In this document: positions 1-12,224 of the stretch, piece by piece | Layout of the letters: every line of letters begins with the position of its first letter | Position numbering within the stretch: position 1 is the first letter of the stretch | NCBI RefSeq assembly: GCF_030272615.1 | Contig: NC_081411.1 | Span: 37,601,640 to 37,665,639 of the forward strand | Length of the DNA: 64,000 bases | Direction of reading: 5' to 3' | DNA from: Cryptomeria japonica | Lineage: Eukaryota; Streptophyta; Pinopsida; Cupressales; Cupressaceae | Notes under the pieces: model-generated | What the model was told of the DNA's origin: nothing | Database searches by the model: none | The model's input: the letters and a program-made list of their open reading frames with translations, nothing else | Position numbers and translations under genes: made by a program

Positions 1-1761
1 CAAGTCAAACCCTCTTGTAAACTCATTCAAGATATACTGATGTGATATTGGGCCAAGTGGCGGCCCATGAAGTGATGATTTGATATTTTTTCAAAGTAGG
101 ATTTAGAGGCTACTCAAGTTCGTTCAATAAGTTTAGTTTCAGATAAGCTTGAGTAGGCAACTTTGACCATTAATAACTTTTGACTTGGATGTTGTCTTGA
201 CGACATGCCAGATGCCTTGGGTTGTTAGTTTTACAATCTATCAACAGGCCAGGTTTTAGGCTTTGATGAGATGTTTTGATCAGTTTTTAAAGCTCATTTC
301 TAGAGCTACTCAGGTGATTTTGGCTGAAAGTTAAAGTTGGAGAAAGGTAAAAAAAATGAATATCCTAGGCTAAAATTTTCACACCTCAAGAATATTCAAT
401 CAGTGACACGGTGCATTTTGGCCCAGTCAGTTGTTTAGAAAGAAGAAAAAAATTTAGTCGGGCCCACTTTGGGGCCTGACTGAAGTTGATCCACGATCTG
501 ACTATGAAGGCTCAAAAATTTTAAATAATTATTATTTTTTTAATCTTATTGATTAAAATAATAATATATTCTAATTTGGGATGAAACATGTTTCAATTTG
601 AATCATCTTTGATTCAAAACTCTGTGCTCCAGGATAAGGTTTGCAAGGACAATCAAAAAATTAAGTTGTCCTAGGGTAAGAGTCCTACATTGCAAAGGAA
701 CCGCAGGATAAGTCCAAAGAACAAGGACAAGTCAAAAATTTGCCCGGAGGCAACTTGGAAAGGTGATAAGAGAGCCCTGGTATAACTTTGAGGTGCAAGG
801 TGGAAGCAAGAAAGTTATCTCGAGATAATTTGTGAGGACCAAATTGATGGCCTGGTATAACTTTTAGATGCAAAGTGGAGGCAAGAAAGTTACCCTGGGA
901 TAATTTGGGAGGGGCAAATTGATGGCCTGGGATAACTTTGGGTCAAAATTCAAAACAAAACTCTTGCCTCGCGAGTGCCGAGAGACCCATTGAAGGAGCC
1001 TTGTGATAAGTCAAAATGCAAAATAGGAAAGGATAAACCTTATCCCATGTGAAATATTCAGCACTTCAAAGTACCTTGGGATAAGACTTAAGTGTATGGG
1101 AAAAATAAATTGGTCCACCAAGCAAAGAAGAATGGAATTAGGGCACCCCCGTGGAAGTCAAAGGAAATAGGAGCACTGCGGGAGAAGCAACATGAGGGTA
1201 GGAAAGAAATCTCACCACCCATCACGGGAGAAAAGAAAGTCAATGCCACCGTGTAGGATAGGCTGAAACTATTGAGCGCCAAGGAAATACGATTTCCCCT
1301 ATCCCACATAGAGTTAGAAGTTGATTAAGAGGCACCACGGGATAAAGTTAAGACGTGGTGTAAATGAAAGAAACAACCCATAGGACAAAACATGCTGAGG
1401 GAAACATAGATTTAGGGAAAAAGTGCAATGAAGGTACGTAGGAGGCAGTGTGAGGAGATGAAATTTTAGGAAAAATGTTAGGGTTTTGCATTTGAATTCC
1501 TCTTATCAGCTTCCCCATTGCAGTTGAAAGGAATCAATGATTGTAGAGTTAATGAAGATGATGGTAGAGATAAATACAAACTCAGGGGAGTCACATTGTT
1601 TTGTTCATATATGCATTCTTTTGCTGCAGTAAAGTCATATCTTTTCTTGTAGACACAAATGAATTATATGATTTTGCTGAGATTATTCAAGATAAATTGC
1701 ATAATGGCTTGATCAGTGCAAGGAACCTTAAGAAGGGTTTAAATTCAAGCTTTATTCATTA
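1..1761. other. Unassigned intergenic DNA
   Basis: I see no coding region here; the short open frames lack a start context or any family resemblance. From about 630 to 1340 the motif GGATAA or close variants recurs more than ten times, and a 75-bp tandem repeat lies inside this stretch. The region may be decayed repeat DNA, but no LTR ends or primer sites were recognised. Confidence 0.5.
776..945. repeat. 75-bp tandem repeat, two and a fraction units
   Basis: Units begin with cctgg(t/g)ataactt at 776, 851 and 926, giving an exact 75-bp period. Each full unit contains gcaagaaagtta and ends caaattgatgg. The third unit breaks off after about 20 bases. The units differ by scattered substitutions, so this is an old duplication. 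Confidence 0.8.
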
Positions 1762-4403
1762 TTGTGCCACTTGATTCTTTATTATAATAGGACCAGGTGG
1801 GAGGAATCCTTAAAGGTGAGTCTTTTTGAACCAAACGTAGATAAGAGTTGGCCAGTGCAGAGATGGACCCGAATGGGGGACAATGGATGCAAATACTCCT
1901 ATTATTATACATTCTCTGATTGTTTTGTCATGAGTATTTTGATGATGATGGGAGCCAAACTAAATAGGCACCTAATCAACATAATAAAGGTCTTAAAGGT
2001 TAGGAGTGCAAAGGCTGATAATGTTGAGTATCTTGAGGGTGTCATTATCCATAATTTTGGGGATTTCTCTTTTTACTCCAACTATACATTAATAAGGGTG
2101 TATGGATACAATCAAGTGCCTTGTATTCTCCCCATCATAGTCACACCTAGGCTCACATCCGTTGACTTCATTTGGTAGATGCTATGGTTAGAAAATGACC
2201 AAATAAGAACAAAAAAGAAGTGGCAACATCCTCCCTGAATGGTAAAATATAACGAGTTCAATGTAGGGAGTGACACCCTTGATAAAGTACAATATTTTTT
2301 TATAAATAATTATAGGATTAAGGTGGGCCAAGCAAGACATTATGACCCAGAGAGTTACATAAATGATGTTAGAACAAACAAATTGAGGGTGAGAGGTTTC
2401 ACCCATCATTTTGATGAAAGAGAAGATCTTATTAGAAATGCATGCCCCTTTGAGGCCTTGCAAAGGAGAAGAAAATGGAATTACCTAAGAAAGTTGGAGA
2501 GGGAGAGGAAAGAAGAGGACCCTAAATTCCAAGGATTGTGTGCTAATATCCACAATGACTTTGCTAGGATGTCTTGCAAGGTCAAAATTTTTGATAAATT
2601 GATTGAAGAGGAGTTGTTTCACCCATCATTTTCATGAAAGAGAAGACCTTATTAGAAATGCATACCCCTCTGAGGCCTTGCAAAGGAGAAGAAAATGGAA
2701 TTACCTAAGAAAGTTGGAGAGGGAGAGGAAAGAAGAGGACCCTGAATTCCAAGGATTGTGTGCTAATATCCACAATGACTTTGCTAGGATGTCTTGCAAG
2801 GTCAAATTTTTTGATAAATTGATTGAAGAGGAGTTGGCTCGAAAGTAGGCCAAACAACCTGGTGGAGAACAACCAAGTCCCAAGGTAATAACGAAGGTGG
2901 ATAAGGAAAAGGCAAAGATTTCTTACTTTGTTTGCATTATTGTAGAAGAAATTTACACTAGTGTGTCACCATCCCCATGATGCTTTTAAAGAGGATGAAG
3001 CTACAAAAGTATTAGCAGATATGGATAGGGAAATCATCCCAAGTGTCATCCTTGAGTATGAGGTCACTGATGAGAGGGTAATTGCCTCTAAAATTTTCTT
3101 GTCCAATGACATTCTTTTTAATTTAGATGAATTCAAGTCTTTTTGGTTAAGAGAGAAGCTTAAAGATTTATCTGAAGAAGATATTAGAAATATTTATAAG
3201 ACTAGAATTAAGTGCACTTCTGAAGAAGGAAGGGAGTTAGTTAAGAAGAGTGGCCTCCTCTTTGTACCAGGTTGGGACCTTGAGAAATTTTTTTGTTCTT
3301 AATCAGGTGATGAGATAGGTGGAGCCCATCTATGCACAAGAATTATGAGAGAATGGGTCTGGGGTTAACCCAAGCATAACAACCTTTTCTTTGTGGTATA
3401 AGGCTCCCAACATAGACAAGCCTATGGTTTTTTAGGGGGATGGAGCATAAGATGGGTGCAGTTGTGAGGATTCTTGTTGATACAACTACATCAAAGGTAA
3501 CCATTGTGTCAATGCATGATGCACATTTTGTTAAGCTAGTCATAGAAGAGCAGGAAAAGAAACATGAGAAGCTCAGAGCCTTACATGTGGCTTTGAGTGT
3601 TGATCATAGGAGGCTCTTCAATGAGAATGTAAAGCTGAAGAATGATTTGGCCAAGTGTCACTTAGTATTTGTAGTGGGTCCCAAGCCTAGGGAGCTTGTA
3701 AAACTAAAAGAGGAATTACAAAAAGTAAAAGAAGAGGTTGAGAAGAATTATTTGGACATAAGGAAATAAAGTATGTTGCAAATTTGAAATAGGGTCCTAG
3801 ACCACTTGGATGATGTCCACACCTCTTATTCTTAGGCGTCACAATTATGTGACTGGATTGATGACATTATTTCATATGTTCAACCAATTAGAAATACTTG
3901 TTTTCCCAAGGGTCAACAATTAAAAGAAATTCTTTTAGCAATAAAAAATGATAACAAGGAGCCCCAAAATTGTGGGTATCATTTGGAAAAATTATAATTT
4001 ACTGATTAAAGGAATTCCCCACATGGAGGAGGAAAAGATGGCACTAACAGAGAAGATAGGATCATTAAGAGGCCTGCAAAAATGAGACATTCCTTCGATT
4101 TTGATAGATGAGGGGAAAATGAAAGATCTTGCCAGGTTGATGGAGGACTTCATAAAATCAGTTAATGAAGTCCTAGATGCATTAGCTAACGATCCTAACC
4201 AAGACATGACCTATCATATAATTATTGAAAAAATCATCGATGTTGATTCTCTCTACCAAACATTTGCATTGGAGACTGTAACCATGCCCTCTCCAAAAGT
4301 TAGAGAGACAATGAATAAATTGCAAGATCTTGGGTCCTTTGCATGGCCAATAGATGATGGAGATTTCTGGCATAAAAGGTATTTCTCCTTGGAGGAAGAG
4401 TAG
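1762..4403 (+). pseudogene. Broken coding region, unknown protein
   Basis: A chain of plus-strand open stretches covers this region: 1762-2178, 2239-2637, 2603-2848, 2961-3302, 3440-3769 and 4101-4403. The first two share a frame and are separated only by two nonsense codons (TAG at 2176 and TGA near 2236), so they were one reading frame. A 220-bp tandem duplication then shifts the frame. The encoded text is charged: a basic/acidic helix (LRKLERERKEED) near 2490, and a probable coiled coil at 3550-3766 ending with heptads such as LKEELQKVKEEVEK. I do not recognise the family. It may be a decayed host gene or an ORF of an unclassified transposon; long coherent frames with charged helices argue that it was once coding. 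No LTRs or introns could be assigned. Confidence 0.45.
2396..2835 (+). repeat. 220-bp tandem duplication inside broken gene
   Basis: Unit 1 (2396-2615) and unit 2 (2616-2835) both start gtttcacccatcatttt and are nearly identical; differences include gatg/catg after the start and cctaaattc/cctgaattc. The unit length is not a multiple of three, so the duplication shifts the frame. Confidence 0.9.
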
Positions 4404-6793
4404 CCCGAGGATGAGGAGTAGGTGAGATTGTATATAGTTTTGGTATCCTCCTCTTTGTTTTTCTCTTCACAGGTTGAGATTTTTGGTGAGGTGATGTAAA
4501 TGCTCAAATGCTTCGTACCAATCAAGGTGCACCTATTTCAACTTCAAAGATCTTGATCAATATAAGTGTATAGCATATCATCTGACATATTTCATTTAAG
4601 GTACGGCTCTAGGCTCCACTTGACATCCTTGTAGATATCTACAATTAATGAGCTTTAAAGGTCTACTTGCAAGGAATATTTTGCGCTACTTGGTAGCATT
4701 TTGCAAAACGTAGCAGTTAGGATTTTGACAAGTGTCACAATCAACCTAAAGCTTGTTTTCCTCTATTAGTGTTATAAAAGGGAATTCGGGGCCATTGTGA
4801 TAGGATTCAAATTCTGAAATTTGGCTGGATTATATTTAATAGGCCAAGAGGAGTATAGAGATTGTTGAATATTTCCTTTCTACAGATGTTGCCTTGAAAT
4901 GGAAACTGATATTTTGATGATTAATGAAATGAGTATCATTCTCTAATTGTCGTATGTTTTCTATCCACATTTTGTATGAACTTTTGTATTAATGATATAT
5001 AAGTTTTTCTTCCTCCAGTAGGAATGTGTAGTTTGAATGTGGGTCTCTCTCAAGGAGAGTTAAAATCTATTTTATGAACTACTGTGATATGTGTTCAACT
5101 GGAATTATTAGTTATTTTTTTATGGTTTTCTAAACGTATTATGCAAGTTACAATATGTTTAAATGTGCATTAAACGTGTTTCATAGCAAGAGCAGATATT
5201 TTGTAGGTTGGACTATGTTTACCCTAGTTAGGCATTGATCAAGTTTAAGTTCTTAGAACCATTCTTATTTCACCTTTTTATATTTCTGTAGTAGGAGTAG
5301 TTGTTAGATTATCTTAGGAAATCAATCTCAATGCATGTGTGAAAGAAAAAAATCAAGGTTGTAGTCAGAACAAAGGGTTTATCAGTCTTTCATTGGTATA
5401 TTTTCATTGAGATATCTTCTTAATACAACATTGCCAGAACCATATTTTATCATAAAATCTCGAGACACTATTGAGGTCAACCTGCTTGGTCTTCCAGAGC
5501 AAAAAGTGCAAAAGATTGCAATCTCAGTAGTTGAATCTTGTTTGTTGGCCGAATCTAGCCTTTGACTTGTTGATAGGAGTGTGGCTAGATCCTTAGGGTT
5601 TAGGGATCTATTTATTTGGGAGCCAACATGGTGTATCTTGATAGTTCAATTGCCAATTTTGAAGATTTGGAGCCACTCTAATAAATTATAGAAAATCCTC
5701 TCCCTAGAATCAAATATGTCAGCTTGTGTGCAACTAACTAAGAATATTTATGCTCAAAATTCTATTCGCCTTCAATTTATAAAGGTATTGTTATTTTTGT
5801 TTCATCCTCTCCTCTTAGTTCTTCAAAAGCTATTGCGCAATTAGTTAGGCATTTAGAGTTTTTTTGTCCCCTCTTATGCTAAGGATTTAGATTTAAACGA
5901 ATAGTTTTGGATTATTATACAAAGGATGATGAAATCTCTTTCCTAAGTTGGATTGTCTCCCTCAAGCCAAGCCTTTAAATGCAATATTGTGTAAGTTTGA
6001 AATAACCACTTGGTTGTCTTGTTGTCATGTTTCTTTCTTTGGTAAATTTTATGATTTTATTTTATATTTCTATTGTTCTTCTATTGTAGCATGGTTGGGG
6101 TCTTATAAAAAATTCACCTTTCTTTATTAAAAATAATAATTTCAACTTTAATAATAGATATTTAATATTAAAAAATAAATAAATAAATTAGTGAACATAT
6201 AGTTTATCATATAAAAATAAGGATGCCAACAATATATAATTACATATATTTCAAAAATACAAAATACAATAATATATAAATTTTGAGGGGTTGAGTAATA
6301 TGGTTTTCTATCTATAGGAGGGAGAGAATCATCTAAGTAATTTAACTACAAATATAGAATAGGTAGTCCCCCTCACATCTTTCCACTAGAATATGTTCAA
6401 TCCTTTGAAAAGGATACTAGATATCATGCACATCTATAGTACAACTAAATTCAACAACCAAGTAAAATAATAATGTGTACACATCAGCCTTATGTAATCT
6501 ATTATGGAATGTCCCATATCCCCTCTAGCTAACATGATATAGAACTAATATGGGCCTTGTGACAATGTAAATAACTAATTAATTAGTTAAATGCAAAGAT
6601 AAAGTAAATGTAAATTATCCTTTAGTTACCAAACTCCCAACACATCCTACCTTGAGTTGACCATACTAGTTTGTACCATATTAGACAAATAACCATAAGA
6701 ATAGATTGACATATAATCATTGAGTTCCAATCTGATGATATTCCTTACCATGATATGATCTCATCTACATTCAATACACAATACAAAGTATAT
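4404..6793. other. Gene-free AT-rich stretch
   Basis: No convincing gene. A TATA-like element (gttataaaaggg, 4771-4782) sits in a stretch that could be a decayed LTR promoter, but no matching ends were found. From 6120 to 6300 the sequence is very AT-rich. The 60-aa open frame at 5948-6130 has no support. Confidence 0.5.
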
Positions 6794-6798
6794 AGATC

Positions 6799-8098
6799 TG
6801 TAAAGTGGAAAATCACGATCGAACCCTAAGTGTTCCCCCCACCACTCCAAGGAGAGAGAAAGGAGGTCACTAGGGTTGACGGTTTTCACTTAAGAGAGAC
6901 TTTACATTCAAAAGAGGGGTTGAAACCCACAAGATCCAATCCCACACAATGCAAGATTGGATTCTAAATGAGTTTCAAGGGTTAAGACAGCAAGGCTACC
7001 CTCTTTTGTAAAGAATGTAGATAGAAGGATTGAGCTAAGAATGCATGTAAAGTGAGAAAGATTCGCTTATAAACAGAGATAGGAATATGGGATGAAGCTG
7101 CGGACCTGGAATTAGCAGTAAAATGTCGAGACGGAGCTGTCCTGCAAATTTGAGCGAAAGTTGACAGGACGATGGCGCCCGACGTGCACATGGTCCTCCG
7201 AAAAATCTGCGGAACGAAGGGGGATCTATTCGGCTCTGCACAAGGATTCCAGATCTTCAATTACAGCCGCGTACCTGCAACCTACACACATAAAAGCGAG
7301 GACGATTGGGGGGCTAGGGATTAGGGGTTTGCCCTTAGGTCAAACCCCAGTTTTGGAATTAACCAAGAAATGAGAAATGCTGTAAATGTAAATGATTGTA
7401 ATGTAATAAGTACCAATACCTTGTTGTAAGAATGTTTGTATTCTTACATGCGAAGGTGTAGATGTTGTTGTATGTTGTATGTTGTATGTGGTATGTGATC
7501 TCCTTTTCAATGGTTGAATCCTTGTCTTGAATGCAACACTTAGCCTTGAATGGAGACTTAGAATGCTCAATTGCTTGAAGGAATGCTTGAATGCTTGAAT
7601 GCTTGAATGTTTGAATATTGTTTCCACGTCTTGTACACATATGTCCTTCCTCCTCAAAATGGGAGAGGAAATGTAGTTTATATAATTGCCAATTAGGGTT
7701 GATAGACTGATTTTTCTGACCTTGGGCCGACATAGCAACCTTATTTTCCAATTTGCAAACTTAAAGACCCGAAGCCCCATAAGAGATCGGGCCCAAAATA
7801 GGGCCAGGGACCAGGGCGCTGGGCGCCATGGTCCTGGGGGATCAGGGCACTAGGCGCCATGGTCCTAAAGGACCAGGGCGCTGGGCGCCATGGTCCTGAA
7901 GGACCAGGGTGCTGGGCGCCATGGTCCCACCTCCCGGGACAGCAGGGTGCAAGGAGGATCAGGCCAAGGTGCTGAAAAATGCAGTTTTTGATGTCGTGAA
8001 CAAGTTTCAGGGTCTCCATTCAGGTTTAGTGTTGCGTCACCATCCTGAAGACCCAAATGCAGTCGAAATTGCAAGTGTCGCAATTTTAGGACGTTACA
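6799..8098 (-). mobile_element. Solo LTR a, with 5-bp TSD agatc
   Basis: Bounded by TGTAA...TTACA and flanked by the identical 5-mers agatc at 6794-6798 and 8099-8103, the signature of a solo LTR left by LTR-LTR recombination. Read on the minus strand it starts TGTAACGTCCTAAAATTG and is a diverged homologue of the LTRs at 8281-9521 (TGTAGCATCATAAAATTG) and 42000-57949. Shared internal blocks include ggcaaacccct and ttcaacccctcttttgaatg. A GC-rich 31-bp minisatellite lies within it. No internal region is attached, so the superfamily cannot be assigned. Confidence 0.9.
7809..7932. repeat. 31-bp GC-rich minisatellite, four units
   Basis: Units start at 7809, 7840, 7871 and 7902 with ga(c/t)caggg. 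Each contains the palindromic core ggcgcc next to ccatgg. LTR b has a related array of about three GC-rich units at 8455-8545, and LTR c has a degenerate version near 42130-42260, so the array is an old feature of the family. Confidence 0.85.
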
Positions 8099-8280
8099 AG
8101 ATCAACAATTGCTTTCCGTTCACCTAATATCTCTTACTTTTAACTTGATTATATTACAAAATATATATAATAAATATTATTTTCTAGTCTTCCAATATCC
8201 CCTATCCTTGAGTTTATTATATCTCTGATATAATAATATAATCATAAACAATAAATGTGAAAATTATCAAATAATAATAT

Positions 8281-9521
8281 TGTAGCATCATAAAATTGTG
8301 ATCCTTGCAATTTTGACTGCGTTTAAGGTCCTCACCCTAGTGATTGCATCTCCCTACTCAATTAGGACCCCTTTGTGCATCATCAATCCAAATCCCCTAT
8401 TGTTTTAGTCCTTACGTCACCTTGTGACCCTGTCCGAGCCCCAAAATAGGGTAGGGAAAGGGCATGGTGCCCTTGTCCCCCTTAGGATAGGGGTGTGGCA
8501 CCCTGGTCCCCCTTGGACAAGGGCGTGGCACTCCTATCCTCCCTCTTTGGGTGGCCCTCAAATGGGTCCATCTAACCCTTGGACCTAACTTTCTCTTTGG
8601 GACTTAAAATTCTCCTATGATGGCCTTTAGTGAGATGAGAATGATTTGTCCCAGGCATGTATAAAAGGAGACTTAATTCCCTTATTTAGGATATAGAAGA
8701 AGATAAACAAAATTCATGAGGAGGTCTTCATTATTGTTGTCATCCATTCAAGTGTTCATGTCTTCAAACATTCATCAAGTCTTCTGCATTCATCCATTGG
8801 AGCAACCTTATAATTTATTCATTTGTAAGCATGTGTGTGTGTTAGGGTTTTGTCATGTTACATGTCATTTCATGCAACACTTGTGGTTATGTCGAAGAAG
8901 CAACCATCATCAACAAATTGCAGATCTACAAGGTATACATTTCTATTATTCACATTTAAGTATTTGCAATTACTTTCTTTCAAGGTTGATTCCTCAACTG
9001 GGGTTTTACTAAGGCAAACCCCTATCCACATCCCTTCTTCCCTTCTTTTATCTACGCAAGTTGTAAGTGCAAGGCTATAATTGTAGATTTAGGCTTCATT
9101 TGCAGAGACAGATAAACCCTTTTCGGCATACGGATTTTTTGGAGGACCAGGTGCAACTTCAACCCGGTCTCTATGACTTTCCTCCAAATTTATAGGGCAG
9201 ATCTGTATCAGTCTAAATATCTTAGATCCAAAGTTAAAACGTGATCCAGAATTTGTAGCTCTTTATGTCACCCATTTTATCTTCATTTTTTGCATAATCA
9301 ACAAGTTAACAAGTCAATATATCTATATATAAAAAGGGGTCAATCACATTCGAACCCTTGCAATCCATTAGGCATTGACATCCTTACTTCTTTTGGATTT
9401 GGATATAGTGGATTCAACCCCTCTTTTGAATGTAAAGTATCTCCCAACTGAAAATCATCCTAGTGGTTTCCTTTCTCTCTTATAGGTGGGGAACTACTAG
9501 AATCCAATTTTCTAGTTTACA
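8281..9521 (+). mobile_element. Solo LTR b, with 5-bp TSD aatat
   Basis: Starts TGTAGCATCAT and ends ...TTTACA, with aatat on both sides (8276-8280 and 9522-9526). It is homologous to LTR a in the opposite orientation, separated from it by about 180 bp of AT-rich DNA. It contains the block ggcaaacccctatcc near 9012 and ttcaacccctcttttgaatg near 9413. No coding sequence is attached. Confidence 0.9.
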
Positions 9522-9909
9522 AATATAATGCAATATTATATAAGCATTGACTAGCATAATTAACAAGCATTTCAATATTAATGAATTTTATGGACCACGA
9601 GAGTATAAATTTAACATCACAATCCATTCAATAAATAAGGACGAGTGCAATTATATTGACTTGCATGTCATACACAATATAACTTCGAGGATATCTTCAC
9701 CAAATGTAAAGCTTGCATTATTCGTTCTTATTTATGAAATTGAAAAAGCGGCATAAGATGATTACACATTATGATAGTATTAACTACATAATACTCCTTG
9801 ATTCAAGGGTTGACTTAAGAATTATTCAGTTCGACTGATAAGTGGAAGAAACGTCTCTCTCACTCAAGTGTTATTGTAGGATAACATTTTTTTTCTGAGA
9901 GATTCCCCA

Positions 9910-10991
9910 TTAGTACTTTCCAAACACAGCACTTTCATCAAGTACAACTGTTATCCCCCCGTCAACCACCATGTTGTGACCACTTACATATTTGGAATCC
10001 TCACTGGCCAGATACAAAGCAGCCCTTGCAATATCCTCTGGTTTAAGACTGGCTTGCTTTAACGGGGCCTCGAGCTGAATGGCGGCCTCCACCGTGGCCT
10101 TTGCCTCTGCTGAAGGGGCCACTCCCATAAAATTCATTACCAGATTTGTGGGAATTGCACCTGGAGAAATACAATTCACTCGTATTCCACATTTTCCCAG
10201 CTCTGCTGCACCGTTCTTAGTCAGCCCAATAACGGCATGTTTGGAGGCAGCGTAGGAGTAAGGAGTAAATCCTCCTGCTATTCCTGCAATACTAGCCGTA
10301 GAGATAATACTGCCTTTTCTATTGGGGATCATAACGCGGGCTGCGTGCTTAATGCCGTGCATTACTCCTTTTACATTGATATTCATCACTCGCTCAAAAT
10401 CCACCATATCATTTTCTGCCACGCTTAGTTTTAGGTTGTCGACAACTCCTGCGTTATTATACATAATGTCCAATTTTCCGTGTTTTTCCAAGGCCAAATC
10501 CACGGCTGCGCTTACATCTTGCTCCTTGCTCACATCACAGTGGATATATGTTGCCCAGGGAGAAAGTGATTGGGCCACTTTCATACCAGCGTCGTCTGCA
10601 ATGTCTGCAATGATGACTTTGGCTCCATGATTTGCAAATAGCCGAACAGTGGCCTCTCCAATGCCTGCGGATCCGCCTGTGATTATTGCAACTTTGCCTT
10701 GCAATCTGCATCAAACAAATACATTTTCGTTAAAGATGTTATCATCGAACAAAAAAACCCAGTTCAACAAAGCTCTGTCTCTGTCTCTATGTGCTTATGA
10801 TGTAAAGAAGACTTAGTATACACTGACACAGAGCCGTTTATGAGTGTAAAATCAACCTACATATTACTCAATTAACAAGTAGACTTCCAGAAAAGAACAA
10901 TTTCATTTCAGATAATTTTACAAGACTGAAGAATGTTTAAGATAATACAAAACCTTCTCCAGAGAGCAGCTGCAACATCTCCCTTAGACAT
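9910..10991 (-). CDS. SDR110C short-chain dehydrogenase (secoisolariciresinol-DH-like)
   Basis: Two exons: 10991-10954 (ATG, 38 bp) and 10705-9910, joined across a 248-bp GT-AG intron (10706-10953) that splits an Arg codon. The product is 277 residues, the usual length for this family. Exon 1 gives a short N-terminus (MSKGDVAAALWR) before the Rossmann fold. Visible motifs: TGGSAGIG (about 22-29) for dinucleotide binding, Asp47 after the second strand (favours NAD over NADP in this family), NNAG (96-99), catalytic Asn123, Ser151, Tyr164 and Lys168 (YAASK), and a C-terminal VDGG. The plant SDR110C group contains secoisolariciresinol dehydrogenase, xanthoxin dehydrogenase and terpenoid alcohol dehydrogenases. 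Substrate cannot be read from sequence. The protein is expected to be cytosolic; I see no signal peptide or membrane segment. Without the exon the frame would open at a non-ATG codon, which supports the two-exon model. It appears intact and is the only functional-looking host gene in the window. Confidence 0.92.
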
Positions 10992-11040
10992 GTTTTGAAG
11001 CTACAGAATACCCTTGAATGATTAGCTTTCGAAGAACCGG

Positions 11041-11047
11041 CTTTATA
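11041..11047 (-). promoter_or_regulatory. TATA box of the dehydrogenase gene
   Basis: On the minus strand the sequence reads TATAAAG, 50 bp upstream of the ATG at 10991. A transcription start about 30 bp downstream would give a short 5' UTR of some 20-25 nt. Confidence 0.65.
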
Positions 11048-12224
11048 GCAGACTTCTGTGGAATATCTGTTTTATTTTGGTTTTTTCCCTTTTTCCCAAT
11101 TTTAATGCATTGGAATTCAATTTATATTATCTATATTAGTTTATATGCAATTATCATCTGTACCCATGTTAACCAGTGCAACATACCAGCTGTTCACATG
11201 TTCTCTCTTTTCAAAAAAGTCAACAAAGTTTAAAAATTATATTTAATAATAAAAATGTAAATTGCAACTAATCATATCCATCTCACATATTTTGTTATCT
11301 AAAATCTGGTAGAAGAGAAACAAAATCTTTTTAGTTGCATACGTAAAGGAGCTCCCAGAATTTTTTATAGAGAAAAGTGGTCGATTTAAATAAAAAGAAA
11401 TCACAGGAAAGGGAAGGCGAAATAAAAGTTCTCAGGTCGCGTAAGGAAAAAGAAGAGAATGCAATCAAATCATAGAAGTGGAAAAGATATCATGGCTAGA
11501 AACCCACAGCAATAAGAATAAGGAAATATGCAGCTAAGCATTAGAGAGATTGCAAATTTTAAAGAACAAAGACCACCTAGGAGATCAACAGTTCTATTGA
11601 GGCCACAAGTGCGCAGTCATAATTAGAAAATATTAATTGCGTGGGGTGCGTCACCATTTTTGTCAAGGATTCCAAGATTGAATTAACTTGTCGTAAACAT
11701 CTTATAACTTTCCAGTTGCTAGATGGATTCCAATTGCTAGATGCAGTCAAATGTAGTCTAATTATCATGTGGTAGTTTGGAATTAAATCAAGGGATTTAC
11801 AAAAGATTCATTTCATAAAATGAAAATTCATGGAGGTCTAGAATTGCGAGCATAGTAGTCTAGCAATGACACAAAGTCTGCAAGCCAACAACACAATGAA
11901 GCCCTTCATGAAGTATTTTTTGCCACCCAATATGGGGGCATGTGTCTATAGGTTGAAACCAAGGACTCAAGGTTATCCATTTCGCCAAATTCGCTCGGGG
12001 CATGATCCCAGCCTCATCCCTTATGATGTTGAAGCCTTTGCACCCGACAAGACTTGTCTGATTTGGAGCCATTCAACTTCACTAGTAGACCAAGAGCTCA
12101 TTGACACTAATTACAAGTTTAAGGTATAGTGTTGAATTGATTTTTTTGGTGGTCGTATACACAAATATTTTGTTAAGAAATAAAATCAATCTTTGTATGC
12201 AATTGCATTTTTGAAAAAAGAGGT
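11048..12224. other. Gene-free stretch upstream of the dehydrogenase
   Basis: Contains the presumed upstream region of the dehydrogenase and then unassigned DNA. An 87-aa frame at 11866-12129 has no recognisable domain. I see no repeat ends here. Confidence 0.4.

Noticed and set aside
7359..8083. Frames of 72-146 codons in LTR a
   Set aside because: They lie in a solo LTR and include the GC-rich minisatellite, which creates repetitive Pro/Trp text.
11457..11485. Possible extension of the inverted repeat (gaatgcaatcaaatcat against 13574-13600)
   Set aside because: A single short match about 740 bp away from the arm; too little to extend the repeat.
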